Shown piece after piece: positions 11,178 to 21,799 of a stretch of DNA of 64,000 bases; position 1 is the stretch's first letter, and each line of letters starts with the position of its first letter. The notes beneath the pieces were generated by a model. The model worked only from the letters and a program-made list of their open reading frames with translations, searched no databases and was not told the origin of the DNA. Both the position numbers and the translations under genes were made by a program. Source of the stretch: Spirogloea muscicola (Eukaryota; Streptophyta; Zygnematophyceae; Spirogloeales; Spirogloeaceae); assembly GCA_009602725.1 (NCBI GenBank), contig WELB01000005.1, forward strand, positions 758,357 through 822,356, in the 5' to 3' direction.

Positions 11178-11408
11178 GACTGAGTGTAACGTTTCCCGGT
11201 TTGTGAGTGCCAAGCAGTGCCGTCAACGCTGAAATGGTGTTCATTTGGCCGTTCGTGCCGGACGGTACGAATCGTCCTCGCAGTCGTGCTGTTGTCGTTT
11301 CGTCCAGGCTCGACAGGGTGGCCTCGCATGCTCCCGTCATGCTCGGCCTAGACAGGCTCAGCGGCATGCGTGGGCCCGCACGCCCTTTGCGGCATGTTCG
11401 GCTGCGGC

Positions 11409-12338
11409 TGTAACGTTCCCCCCGTTTGGGCGTGCCAACGGTGCCGGTAACCTTACATGAGCTTATCGTATCTATCGTTGGGAGTGCCAAACAGTGCGGG
11501 TAATTTTGCTGCGCTCAGTATAGCTAAATGCAGACCGAGGCCCCCTGATTTTGTACCGCACGTGCGGACGGCCTCGCCCGCCAGGTTGTCCGAGAGGCGC
11601 TGCTTCGCTCGCGCGCAGCATCGTCCTGGAGTTGTCGTACTCCTTCCGGCGGACGCTGCTTTGCTCGCGCGGCATCGTCCTGGAGTCCTTAACTCCATCC
11701 GCCAGGCGCCGCATCCTTCGTGCGCGGGAGCGTCTGGCAGATCCGTCGTGTTCCCTGGACTTTCCCTCCAGCCGCCAGGCGCCGCTTCGTTCGCGCACGG
11801 CAGCGTCCGGCAGATTCGTCGTGTACCCTGACTCTCACTCCAGCCGCCATGCGCTGCTTCCTCCGCGCGCGGCAGCATCCGGCATATTTGTCGTTCCCCT
11901 TGTCTCGCCCGCTCCTCCGGGGAAGGGGCCTGGAGGCGACCCTCGTCACGCCCAGTGAGGAGGGTTGGCAGGAGAAACGCTACGAGTAGTAGGCCTGGCT
12001 GGACCCCTGTCCGACCAACGCCGAGAGTGACACAGCTCTGCTGCTGCCTAGCCAGCCCCGCTGCTGCCTGCTGCCGCGGCCACCGCCACAGCTCTGCTGC
12101 TGCCGCCTGCTGCCCAGCCTGTCGCCGCAGCTCGTCGCTGCGGGCTCCGCCGGCTCTTTTTAATTTTATCAGGAGAGTCACTGCCCTAGGCGGTGCCTCA
12201 GAGTAGGACTTCCGCTGCGCTCTGTGCGCGTGTGTGCGTTGGCGTTCTCCTGTATGAGGGTTCTCTTAAACACCCTATGTTCATATGCAAACCAGGACAT
12301 TCTGACCCTAACTGTGTGATAGAGACAGGGATGCTACT
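11409..12338 (+). repeat. 5' LTR of element D
   Basis: Starts TGTAACGTTCCCCCCGTTTG and ends GGGATGCTACT (the final A of the TG…CA pair is lost). The centre is G/C-rich with repeated GCGCGGCAGCGTCCGG-like units (about 11,570-11,890), each about 70-90 bp, in imperfect tandem; the same units occur in the 3' LTR (17,690-17,950). Confidence 0.85.
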
Positions 12339-12351
12339 TAGGTATCAGAGG
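12339..12351 (+). other. Primer binding site of element D
   Basis: TAGGTATCAGAGG directly follows the 5' LTR. It differs by one base from the plant initiator tRNA-Met type (TGGTATCAGAG). Elements A (6,363-6,376, minus) and E (19,792-19,803) have the same type of site, which supports common ancestry. Confidence 0.7.
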
Positions 12352-12959
12352 AGTTCTTGCATCTAGCAAGTCACGTAGAAGGTTGTGTTTGACTGCTGAC
12401 AGTGCAAGAATTCCATTGTATTCTGGACTGATTTTCCTTGTCGATTTTCCTTGTGAAAACTTTTCCAGAGTGGACGTGAAGCTGTCATCGGCGACGCGGC
12501 ACGTGTATCGACCTCTCGCCTTCGACATCACGTGCGGGGCCTTCAAGATGCCAGGCGGCTCTTTGTATCTGTTGCCAGGTCAATACTTGCCTGCGTAAAT
12601 CACCTGTGTCCGGCGGATTGCCGGCCGGTATGGCATAGAAGTGAACCTGGTTGCCGGTGGGCGGCAAATACTGGCCGTATGCCAGGGGCTGGTTGGTTTT
12701 CTACTCCGGGTCCCCCTCTCTTGCTGCTCGTACAGCTTTGTGTTTTGGAGGAATGATGCACGCGCTCTCATGATTGCTTGTTGCTTTGGTACACCAGTCC
12801 TGAGTATTAGCTTGACAGCATGGGTCCTCGACATGTCTGCCGCCTCTGACTTGATCCGGCAGTGTGTGGTGCCGAAGGCAAGGGAGTCGCCGAATTTCAG
12901 CGCTTGTCCTAACCGTCCTCCACCTGCAGTGCCCACTCTTGAGGTCGAGGAGCTCGGCA

Positions 12960-13510
12960 ACGATCTGGCTGAGCTCTAGACGCCAAATGCGAATGACTTG
13001 ACCTCCGACGATGCGCGGCGCAGTGCGCACCTTCTGGAGCTCCACGAGGCCGCAGTCCCTGTGTGTGGGGATCCTGCAGTGGCTGCCTTTACGGGAGCGC
13101 TGCTCGAAGTCGTACAAGCGCTCTCCGCCCGTATGTGTAAGGGTGAGAATAGCCGGTGGACACGTTGAATCGCCTGATCGAGCAGGCGGGCATTACGTTC
13201 GCGACGTACCCACGAAAGCGTCCCCTGGCGGAAGCCGTCCTCAATCCGGCTGCCCCTTCATCTTCGAAGCGTCGGCCGAGCAGTATGTCACGTACAAGTG
13301 CCGAGCCCTACGTGGGCAACGGCGCCCACACAAGCCAGTGGCCTTCGTCCCCAAGAAGGACCGAGCTTGCCACCGGTGTGGCCGGAAGGGCCAGCGTATC
13401 CGGGATTGCACCCAGGCTCCCAACACCCCTCATCAAGCAAGTCCGCCCCACCCGGCCCCAAGGCGCAGTACAAGGGTGAGGGCAAACGTGAGTGCCTTTT
13501 CGTAACTCCT
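12960..13510 (+). pseudogene. Element D gag, C-terminal part
   Basis: Broken frame. The recognisable part is the nucleic-acid-binding knuckle at about 13,368-13,409, reading CHRCGRKGQRIRDC: the two first Cys and the last Cys are present, but His is replaced by Gln. A Pro/Ser/Arg-rich tail follows. An upstream stretch (ANDLTSDDARRSAHLLELHE at about 12,990) is probably the capsid end. It differs clearly from the gag of elements A and E. Confidence 0.6.
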
Positions 13511-13519
13511 GTGTGGAGT

Positions 13520-14290
13520 CATCAACTGCATTATGTGCAAAGGCTATTTGAACGAATAGGACATGCTTGTCCGCAGTCTCCTGTTCTGGTAGTACGCTCC
13601 CTGCAAGTTCTTATGCAATCTTTGGTGAATGGTGGTTCCCTTGTCGTCTGGGTCCCCCGCAACCAAGCGCAATCAGCTGCTCAGATGTATCTGAATTGGG
13701 TGAATGATCGTGGGGCTGACCACCCTGTGTTTTTCATCGTGCGATGCAGGCGAGGACAGAATCCTCCACCACCACCGGGACTGTCCTTGCACTGTCGCTA
13801 GACAGCAGGCCATCCGCACGTCGTACCTGGTGCTGCTGGATCACCTAGGAAATTGCTGATCTATGCTGTTCGCAAGATTTTGTCTTGCTTCAGTTGGCGA
13901 CTTAGCACTTTGTGCTTCAACGCCTAGTATGCTATTCACCGGCATAGCGGCTGGTCAGCCAGCCAAGATCCTTGAAGACACTGGTGCCCGTTATCCTGTC
14001 TTAGTAAGATCAATGTGTGTAACAATGGCTTACCTGTGCAACCCATTCATGTATTGCAAGCTACATTGGCCAATGGTCATCACAATAAAGTGTTGGGCCT
14101 TTGCGAAGTGCCCCTTCGCATCCAGAGTTACAAGACGGTCGTGCCTTGTCATGTCATTGATTGGGCGGTGCCTTTGATGTAATCTTAGGCGATGATTGGC
14201 TCTGTGCCACCGCGTTTGTGCTTGACTGTCGACAGCGACATGTGTCGGTCGACGTGGTACTCGTCGTTTCAATTGCACAAAGTCGACATT
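13520..14290 (+). pseudogene. Element D protease region
   Basis: About 13,670-13,760 encodes QMYLNWVNDRGADHPVFFIV, the block before the protease in all elements here. The active-site stretch at about 13,960 reads GQPAKILEDTGARYPVLV, so D-T-G-A is intact in this copy alone. Downstream AFDVILGDDWLCATAFVLDC matches the conserved GDDWL block. It would be the retropepsin that processes Gag-Pol; stops and shifts break it. Confidence 0.7.
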
Positions 14291-14469
14291 TACTGTGTAC
14301 CACACCACCCATACAAGACCCTTCTCTGCAGCTTTCAGCTGTGCGGATGAAGAGGCTCCTCCTCCTTTGCAAGGCACCAGCAGCTTCGACTGCGCATTTG
14401 GGTGTTGTTATGAGTGCTGAGTCTCCCCCTGACTCTGATGTGAATATCGTGGCCTCACGTACTACGGTC

Positions 14470-15880
14470 ATTGACAAATTGTTGGCAAAGTATTCGGATG
14501 TTTTTTCGAATACACTTCCAGACGGTATACCTTCAGATCGAGGCGTGGCTCATGGTGCTTTCATTGGAGCCCGCCGCTGTACCGCCGTACTGTCTTACGT
14601 ATCAACTGAACTCTCTCGAATTTCGAGAGATTCAATCCCAAGTGACGGAATTGCTCCGTAAAAGGGCACATTGAGCCTTCTCAGTCCCCGTATGGTGCAC
14701 CGATCCTTTTTGTCAAGAAGAAAGTAGTCTCCGGATGTGCATCGATTACCGAACCCTAAATCAGCTCACTGTCAAGAATCGGTACCCCTTGCCTCGTAAA
14801 GATAATTTATTCGATCGTCTCGCGGAAGCTTAAGTGTTCAGCTCCATCGACTTGCAAAGTGATCACCAAATTCGTATCACTCCTGAGGATGTTCCGAAAT
14901 AAGCGATTGTAAGCCGGTCGACACTTCCAGTCCAAGGCGCTGAGCTTTGGTTTGACCAACGCACCTGCCACGTTTCAGGCTATGACGACGAAGGGCCTTT
15001 GGCCCCCTACTGGACGACTTCGTGCTGGTTTATTTGGATGACATACAGGTGTTCAGTGAACGCCTGAGGATCACGTGCGGCACCTGCGGAAAGTCCTGCA
15101 GCTGCTACGTGAAAATCATCTCTATACGAAGACTTTCAAGTGTGTGTTCAATCAGTCCGAACTGACGTACTTAGGTAGGGCACGTCGTGGGCAAAGACGG
15201 GGGTGTGCGTCGACCCCAAAAGAGAGAAAGCGCGGCCAAATTAACTGGTGGCTGGGAGAGGCCAGCCCAAAGGAATGGACAAGGCCAGAAGAAGCCGGAT
15301 GGTGCGGAAAGCAAGGTACGAAGGGCTAAGACAGTAGTAGGAATGGACTGGCCAGTGCCACAAAAAGTGCCGCAGTTGCGTTCCTTTCTGAAATTTGCAA
15401 ACTATTTCCGTAAGTTCCTTCAACCATACGAAAGCATGGCATCTCCTCTTACGAAGCTCACTCGTAAGGACGTACCGTGGGGGTGGACGTTCGAATGCCA
15501 GAAGGCGTTCGAGGATATAAAACGGGTATTGGTCTTCCCACCCGTTTTGGTCTTGGCTCGAGAAGGCGTGCCATTTGCAAAAGTCTGTGACGCCTCTTTG
15601 ATCTGTAATGGTGCCGTTCTCCTGCAGGAGGGTCATCCCGTATTTGAGAGTCGCCTGCTCAGTCCTGCAGAGCGAAACCATACCACGGGGGAGCTGGAGC
15701 TCCTTGCTGTTGGTTGTGCACGCCCTCCGTGTGTGGCGATGCTATCTCGAGGGTGTTGAATATACGGTCGTAACGGATCATTGTTCCTTGACCTACTTTC
15801 ACACACAGCAATTGAGCAGGCGTCAAGCTAGATGGGCTGACTGTATTACACAATTCCGATCCAGTGGTTGTACCGCCCTG
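14470..15880 (+). pseudogene. Element D reverse transcriptase and RNase H
   Basis: Motifs in order: LEFREIQSQVTELL (about 14,615), LRMCIDYRTLNQLTVKNRYP (14,730-14,790), FSSIDLQSDHQIRITPEDVP (14,835-14,900), and the catalytic box LVYLDDIQVFS with an intact YLDD at 15,031-15,042. The thumb/connection and RNase H follow (VPQLRSFLKFANYFRKFL; PLTKLTRKDVPWGWTFECQK; VCDASLICNGAVLLQEGHPV). A roughly 100-bp LINE end (15,224-15,325) sits between the thumb motifs but leaves an open frame across it. Several frameshifts occur upstream of 15,000. Confidence 0.8.
15224..15325 (-). mobile_element. LINE 3'-end fragment inserted in element D
   Basis: About 100 bp with GGCTGGGAGAGGCCAGCC, a 6-bp-stem hairpin, followed by CAAAGGAATGGACAAGG. 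It matches LINE ends at 31,866-31,935 and 53,874-53,960 (shared GCGCGGCCA-ATTAACTGGTGG). It breaks the reverse transcriptase thumb between DPK and KTVVGMDWPVP; elements C and E lack it at this place. The possible duplication is too short to be sure. Confidence 0.75.
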
Positions 15881-15989
15881 AAGGATCAATGTGGCGGATC
15901 CGGTGAGCCGCCACATTGTAGGGGCTGGTGTGGCGCCTGTCTTGTGTGCCACAAGGGTTCAGACTGCAGACGTGCGGCCGATCCGTGGG

Positions 15990-17220
15990 CCCCTCCCACA
16001 GAGCGCCACCAACCTCTCTGAGCTCTATGTGCGTATTCGTGATGGTTATGGCATGGACCCTTGGCTTGCACTTGCAACCAATACACGCACAGTAGTATAT
16101 GACTAAGGCTTCTCGTGGCGAGTGACGCCATTGTGGTGCCCAACTGCAATGCCTTACGCACTAGTATCATGCAAGAGATGCATGTTGCCTCCGTACAGTG
16201 GTCATTTGGGTATGGGAAAGACAAAGAAAGCTACTCACCTTCTCTTTTGGTGGTCGCGCTTGCAAGTCCACGTACGGTCGTTCATCAAGACGTGTGCCAC
16301 TTGCCAGCGTAGTAACACACGCTCTCACAAGCCTGCCGGGTTGCTCCGACCTTTGGAGATCACTCCGCGGAACTGGTCTGATATCAGTGTGGATTTTATC
16401 ACCTAGTTCCCCAAGACGCGCAACGGCTATGACTCCTTTGTCGTATTCGTGGATCGTTTGAGTAGATTGGTGCATTTTGTCCCGACGATTACATGGGTCT
16501 CCGCTAGGGAATTTGCTGGCATGTTTGTGGAGCGAGTATGGAAAGTGCACGGAGTACCCGAGCGCATCGTGTCTGACCGCGATCCTCGCTTCACGGGTCA
16601 CTTCTGGAAAGAAGTGCAGGCTTCTTGGCACAAAGCAAAACATGTCCACTGCTTTCCACCTGCAAACCGATGGTCAAACCGAGAGGCTGAATCAGGTTTT
16701 GGAAACCATGTTAAGGTATTTCGTAAACCCCAGTCAGACTGATTGGAACGAGTATCTCGCTCCAGCGGAGTATGCTGGTACCAACGCTTTTCATGACTCT
16801 ACCAAAAACACACCCTTCTTCCTGCATTTTGGTTAGCATCCCCGATCACCTTTGCAGATGGGGAGCCCGCAGCGCGTTCCAGCCGCAGTAAGCTTCACCT
16901 GTACCCTCTTAAACGCTCAGCGGAGGGCTAAGCAATTCTTGACAATCGCTCAGAACCGGCAAAAGCAGTATGCTAATCTACGTCGCAGGACGTGTCCTTT
17001 GACGGGGGTGCCCAAGTTTTGTTGGGCACTAAGAACTTTACCTTGCGTGCTGTTGGTACGCACAAATTGCTGCCAAAGTGGGTTGGCCCTTTCATGTCGT
17101 GCGCCTGCTCGGCAAGGTCGCATATGAGCTTGATACGCCGGTACAATAAAAAGTCCACAAAATTTCCATGTGTCTCAGCTCGAGCCATACCATACGGATA
17201 GCCGTGTCCAACCGCTCCCA
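15990..17220 (+). pseudogene. Element D integrase
   Basis: The N-terminal HHCC finger is visible (SGHLGMGKTKKATHLL … FIKTCATCQRSN, about 16,195-16,320). The core has the first Asp in WSDISVDFIT (then a stop at 16,403), the second in IVSDRDPRFTGHFW, and the Glu in TDGQTERLNQVLETM after a frameshift near 16,630. The C-terminal part (about 16,990-17,150) reads SFDGGAQVLLGTKNFTLRAV. Not translatable as one protein. Confidence 0.8.
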
Positions 17221-17234
17221 CCTCCCCTCGTTAT

Positions 17235-17430
17235 GATGGCGAGAGAGAATTTCGAGTGGAGGAGATTTTGTCGCACTGGGACAAGCTCCGTGGGCGTCGT
17301 ATGTCCCTGAGTACGTTATCAAGTGGCTCGGCCATGGGCCGGAGCACAGTACATGGAATCCTGCGGACAATCTTGCCCATTGTCCTTCCGCGTCCAGAAG
17401 TATTTGACAGGAGGCATGGTCTCTTGTCAC
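17235..17430 (+). pseudogene. Element D chromodomain at the integrase C-terminus
   Basis: With one frameshift the sequence reads FRVEEILSHWDKLRGRRMSE, then YVIKWLGHGPEHSTWNPADN and LAHCPSA. This is the pattern of a chromodomain: a V-E-x-I-L start, Y-x-I/V-K-W-L-G, S/N-T-W-x-P, and a final helix. It would bind histone tails and steer integration; its presence assigns these elements to the chromovirus branch of Ty3/gypsy. Element E keeps the same domain at 25,297-25,440, and element C its start. Confidence 0.8.
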
Positions 17431-17530
17431 CGTCGTCCAGTCTCTTCCCGCCGATTGAATTCCCCTGGGTTGAAACCCTGTAATGCTTCCTTCTTGTTCC
17501 CGAGGACGTGAACACCTTAGTGGGAAGGTA

Positions 17531-18398
17531 TATAACGTCCCCCCCGTTTGGGCGTGCCAACGGTGCCGGTAACCTTACGTGAGCGTGTCGTATCTACCGT
17601 TTGGAGTGCCAAACGGTGCGGGTGACTTTGCTGCACTCCGTGTAGCTAGATACGGTCCGAGTCCCACGGGTTTCGTACCGCACGTGCAGGCGGCCTCGCC
17701 CGCCAGGTTGTCGAGAGGCGCTGCGTCGCTCGCGCGCAGCATCGTCCGGGAGTTGTCGTACTCCTTCCGGCGGACGTTGCTTCGCTCGCGCGCGGCATCG
17801 TCCGGGCATTTAAATCCATTCGCCAGGCCCCGCTTCTTTCGTGCGCGGGAGCATGTGGCAGATCCGTCGTGTTCCCTGGACTTTCCCTCCACCCGCCAGG
17901 CGCCACTTCGCTCGCGCGCGTCAGCGTCCGGCATATTTGTCGTTCCCCTTGTCTCGCCCGCATCTCCGGGGGAGGGCCATAGGGGCGACCATCCTCACGC
18001 CCTCTGGGGAGGGGTGGCAGGAGAAACGCTACAAGTAGTGAGGCTTGACCGGGACTCTTCGGTCCGACCAATGCCGAGAGAGACACAGCTCTGCTGCTGC
18101 CTAGCCAGCCCCGCTGCTGCCCGCTGCCGCCGCCGCCGCCGGCACAGCTCTGCTGCTGCCGCCTGCTGCCCAGCCCGTCGTTGCAGCTCGTCGCTGCGGG
18201 CACCGCCGGCTCTCTCTAAGTCTATTGGTAGAGTCACCGCCCTTTGGCAGTGCCTCAGGGTAAGACTTCCACGCCGCTCTGTGCGAGTGTGTGCGTTGGC
18301 GTTCTTCTGTATGAGGGTTGTCTCCTAAACACCCTATGTTCGAATCCAAAGCAGACCCGTCTGACCCTAATTGTGTGATTAGGGACAGTGATGCTACA
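17531..18398 (+). repeat. 3' LTR of element D
   Basis: Starts TATAACGTCCCCCCCGTTTG (TG worn to TA), ends GTGATGCTACA, 868 bp. Colinear with the 5' LTR, with small deletions in the G/C-rich tandem-unit region. Followed by the duplication GCGGC. Confidence 0.85.
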
Positions 18399-18517
18399 GC
18401 GGCCATGCTCGGCCAGGAACGGCCTCGACCATGCCTAGCGGCATGCTCTCCCGCGGCCATGCTCGGCGCCATGGCGCCTGCTGGAGACAGCTCATGGTTC
18501 CCTCGTCAGGCACGCTC

Positions 18518-19789
18518 TGTTTATCAAGCCGTTTGCTTAAGCCACACGGTGCTGTTAGCGTTACATGACTGCTTGCTGCTTAGCGGTGGCCCGCCAGGTG
18601 GCGGACTGGCTGGGCGAGCAAGTGGCCCGCCCGGGTGCGGACCCCACCCGTCCAAAATACCCCTCGCTAGGATCCACCCGTTCAAGAGAGGATCCTTGGC
18701 CCGCCGCAAGGCAGGCCATGGGGCGACCCGCTCACACCCCTGGAGGGGGGATGGCACGGGGAAATCACTACGAGCCTTGGGCTCTTCAAGGCTGAGACCC
18801 GACAGCAGCTCGGACCTGTGAAGCTCGAGAGCAGCCTTGCTGCTGCCTGCCGCCGCAGCCGCCGCCGTACCCTGCTGCGGGGCTTGCTGCCGGGAGTCCG
18901 TGGCTGCGCCCGTTGGGGGACAACTGCCGGCTTGCACCCAGGAGGTGGAGTCGCCGCCAGACGGCGGCGCCACAGGGCCTGTCTTCCGCTGCGCCTATGC
19001 GCTGTGCTTCACTCGTGTGGTCGCTTCGCTCCTTGACCCCTACAGCCGTAACATAACAAGGACGACTCGCCCTGTGTAGCGTTCGGTCCCTAACAGGCAG
19101 CTTAGAGCCGAATACGTCCTTTACTTGCACTGAGTGCCTGGGGACAACCACTTGCCACGAGGAAGCACTCCAAAGCAGCGGAAGACTTGCCCTGTGGTGC
19201 TGCCGCCAGGCAGCAGCTCCACCTCCTGGGCACGCGCTGCAGACTTGCCCCTAGCGGAACGCCGCCAAGGTCTCCTCAGCAGAGCCGGCAACGAGCCGCG
19301 CGCGGCAGCGGTCTACAGCAGCAGGCAGCCGCAGGGCTGCGCCTCTTAGAGCTTCACTGAGGTTCCGGCCTCCGGTCGGGTCTCTCTCTGCTCCGTGCGA
19401 TGGCAAGTGTTTCTCCGTGCCACCCTCCCCCCAGGGTGTATGGGGGTCGCCCCAAGGCTCGCCCGCGAGGAGCGTGCCTTACGAGGGCACCGTGAGCTGT
19501 CTCCAGGAGGCGCCATCGCGCCGAGCATGGCCGCGGCCGAACAGGCCGCCGGGGGCGTCAGGGCCCACGCAGGCCGCCGAGCATGTCTGGGCCGAGCATG
19601 ACGGGATCATGCAAGGCCACCCGGACGAGCCTGGACGGAACGACAACGGTACGAGTGCCAGGGCGGTTCGTGCCGTCCGGCACGAACGGCCAAAAGAACA
19701 CCATGCAAGCGTTCAAAACACTGCTAGGCGCTCACAAACCTGGAGACGTTACACCCTAAATGTGTGTGTAAAGGGCGAGGTTCCACACA
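18518..19789 (+). repeat. 5' LTR of element E with a nested solo LTR
   Basis: Starts TGTTTATCAAGCCGTTTGC and ends GAGGTTCCACACA, followed after a few bases by the primer binding site CGGTATCAGAAG (19,792-19,803). Interrupted near its 3' end by a minus-strand solo LTR at 19,075-19,753. Confidence 0.85.
19075..19753 (-). mobile_element. Solo LTR (F family) inside the 5' LTR of element E
   Basis: Minus strand, 679 bp: starts TGTAACGTCTCCAGG at 19,753 and ends GACCGAACGCTACA at 19,075. Flanks are CCCTG (19,070-19,074) and CCCTA (19,754-19,758), a 5-bp duplication with one change. It is the intact sister of the split LTR F, in inverted orientation, and served as the reference for joining F's pieces. 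Confidence 0.85.
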
Positions 19790-20289
19790 TACGGTATCAG
19801 AAGCAGTCTTGCATCTATCGGGCTTGTGATTTTGTGTACTCGCCACTGATGATGCAAGGATCTTCCTGATGTGCTGGCTTGACCTTTTCTGTTGAGATAA
19901 AGCGTCTTGCCAGACTTTGGTGGTCCGCAAGGCTGTTCAGCGGAAGCGCCGGGTGCTGAGTCATCTTTGCGCAGTGAGCCAGCAGCGACCAACGCCAATC
20001 ATCGACTACCTGATCCTTTGAGGAGGACCACCTGCTGCGTATCGCCTACTTTGAGGTGTGGCTTGAGCCTGCAGCCTTTGTGTAGTAAAGGTTAGTCGTG
20101 TGGCCAGCATTGATTGTGTCCATCGGTCTTGGTCATATCTGCGGCTGTCTGCCTGCCTGCTGTTTGGAGGTGTGGCTTAGCGCGCTGCCTTGCTTGCTCG
20201 CTTGCTGGTGCACCGGTGTTGCGATGCCCTGCATTGCAGTATGGAGTGCTTGCTATTCTGACGGCCGGAGCCTGATTGGATCATTCAGT

Positions 20290-21720
20290 GTTCTTCAGAC
20301 AGCATGGAGTCGCACACCTCCAGTGCGCTAGCCCTCCTCGGGAGGTAGAGCGGTCGGAGGGCACGCCGAGCTGGAAGCCGCCGGCCAAGAGGGCTTGTCG
20401 GCTGGGGAGCTGCAATGCATGGCACTCCTCACGCAGGACCTGGCGGCAGTCCAGTCTACGCTAGACCCAGCTCATTACCGCCTCCTCGCGAGGACGTACG
20501 AGGAGCACCACGCCCACTTTGCCCAGATCCGTGCGGGACAGCAGCATGCGCAAGAGATCGATGCCGCGGTACAACTGCTGCGCAAGAGCGGTGGTAATCC
20601 GTTGCATGAACGTGCAACGGCCCACGCGCCAATTCACCGGTCAAGATGATCGGGGTGGGCTCCAGGGGTGGCTGAGTGAGTTGTCGGAGTGGTTCGACTT
20701 GAAGGAAGCGGACGCGACGGCAAAAGTGCCGCTGCGACCAACCTCACGAGGGAGCCTCATGAGTGGTGGGACTTCCACAAGCAGTACACGACGCCTGATG
20801 AGTACAACACCTGGGAATTCGTTTCCAGGTCACTCATTCCGGCGTATGGCGGTATCCATGCGGAGTTTCGCGCCTCCGACGAGTTGGATGCCATCCGCAA
20901 GAGCGGCACGGACTTCGAGCCTTATGTGCGGCGCTTCAGGCTGCTGCTTTCGAAGCTGCGTACGGATCCTATAAATGTGCCAGCGCTCTGAGGCTGGGCT
21001 GCCTCCCAATATGTGCGCGTGGGTCGCGGTGGACTCCGCTACCTCACTGGCATTCACGGATTTTCCCAAGATGATGGAGCACGCCAGAAGGTGCTCAGCA
21101 CGCCGGACAATGGTCGTGGCAAGCGTCCCCTGCTCGAGGCAGGTGGATCTGCAGAGGCAGAGGGGGTTAAGAAGAGGCTCTACCCTAAGGAGGGGTCGAA
21201 CGCTCGTCCCCAAGGGCGCTTCCAGAAGCCGCGAGTGGAAGGAGGTGGCTGCTTTCGCTGCGGCGAATAGGGTCATCAAATTAGGGACTGACCGGCGGCA
21301 GGTCCATCTTCCTCGAGGTCACGTACACAGCGCCCTATGGGCCGGGACAAGGGCAACTTTAAGGGCAAGCGTGAGTACCTGACCCTTGCCTCTGAGCAAT
21401 CTCACTCAGCCAGATGCACGTGAGCTATTTGGTCTTGCTGGCATACCTTGCCCGCCATCCAAAGTACCGGTTGTGCGCTCCATTTATGCTTTATTGCAAA
21501 GTCTGGAGGGCCGAAGGGCCTCCATTTGTGTGGATTGCCCACAATGACTTGCAAATGGCTGCCGCCATTCATGTGAGCTGGCCTGCGCGCCGTCGGCCTG
21601 AAGAAATGTGCTCTTCATTGTGCCACAGAAGCCCGGTGTGATTGATCAAGCTCCGCTCGGAATGTCGCTGTTGTGCTCGCACGAGGCGGGACACCTTAGG
21701 CGTAGTATTGGTGCCAGTCA
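20290..21720 (+). pseudogene. Element E gag
   Basis: Frameshifted. Segments: 20,395-20,600 (LQCMALLTQDLAAVQSTLDP … AHFAQIRAGQQHAQEIDAAV), a capsid core at 20,700-20,990 (REPHEWWDFHKQYTTPDEYN, WEFVSRSLIPAYGGIHAEF, GTDFEPYVRRFRLLLSKL), then ICAWVAVDSATSLAF-like sequence. The zinc knuckle at about 21,250-21,291 reads CFRCGE*GHQIRD*, with two in-frame stops, one at the place of the last Cys. The block before the protease (LQMAAAIHVSWPARRRPEE) follows at 21,550. Confidence 0.75.
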
Positions 21721-21799
21721 GCTGTAACCGTACCCGGCAAATGTCAGGGTATATGTTGCTCGCACTTCCATTCTTGGAAGTGTCGGTGGGTTACACACA

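Larger units (their letters stand above)
11409..18398 (+). mobile_element. Element D: LTR-to-LTR Ty3/gypsy chromovirus, TSD GCGGC
   Basis: Complete in outline and 6,990 bp long. The 5' LTR is 11,409-12,338 (930 bp) and the 3' LTR 17,531-18,398 (868 bp); both start TGTAACGT or TATAACGT…CCCCCGTTTGG and end GATGCTAC-A/T. It is flanked by a perfect GCGGC duplication (11,404-11,408 and 18,399-18,403). Order inside: primer binding site, gag, protease, reverse transcriptase, RNase H, integrase, chromodomain. Stops, frameshifts and a short LINE insertion show it is dead. The unequal LTRs point to an old insertion. Confidence 0.9.

Noticed and set aside
11453-12181. 242-codon minus-strand frame
   Set aside because: Lies wholly within the 5' LTR of element D, made of G/C-rich tandem units; the same holds for 17,579-18,328 in the 3' LTR and 5,782-6,450 in the solo LTR.
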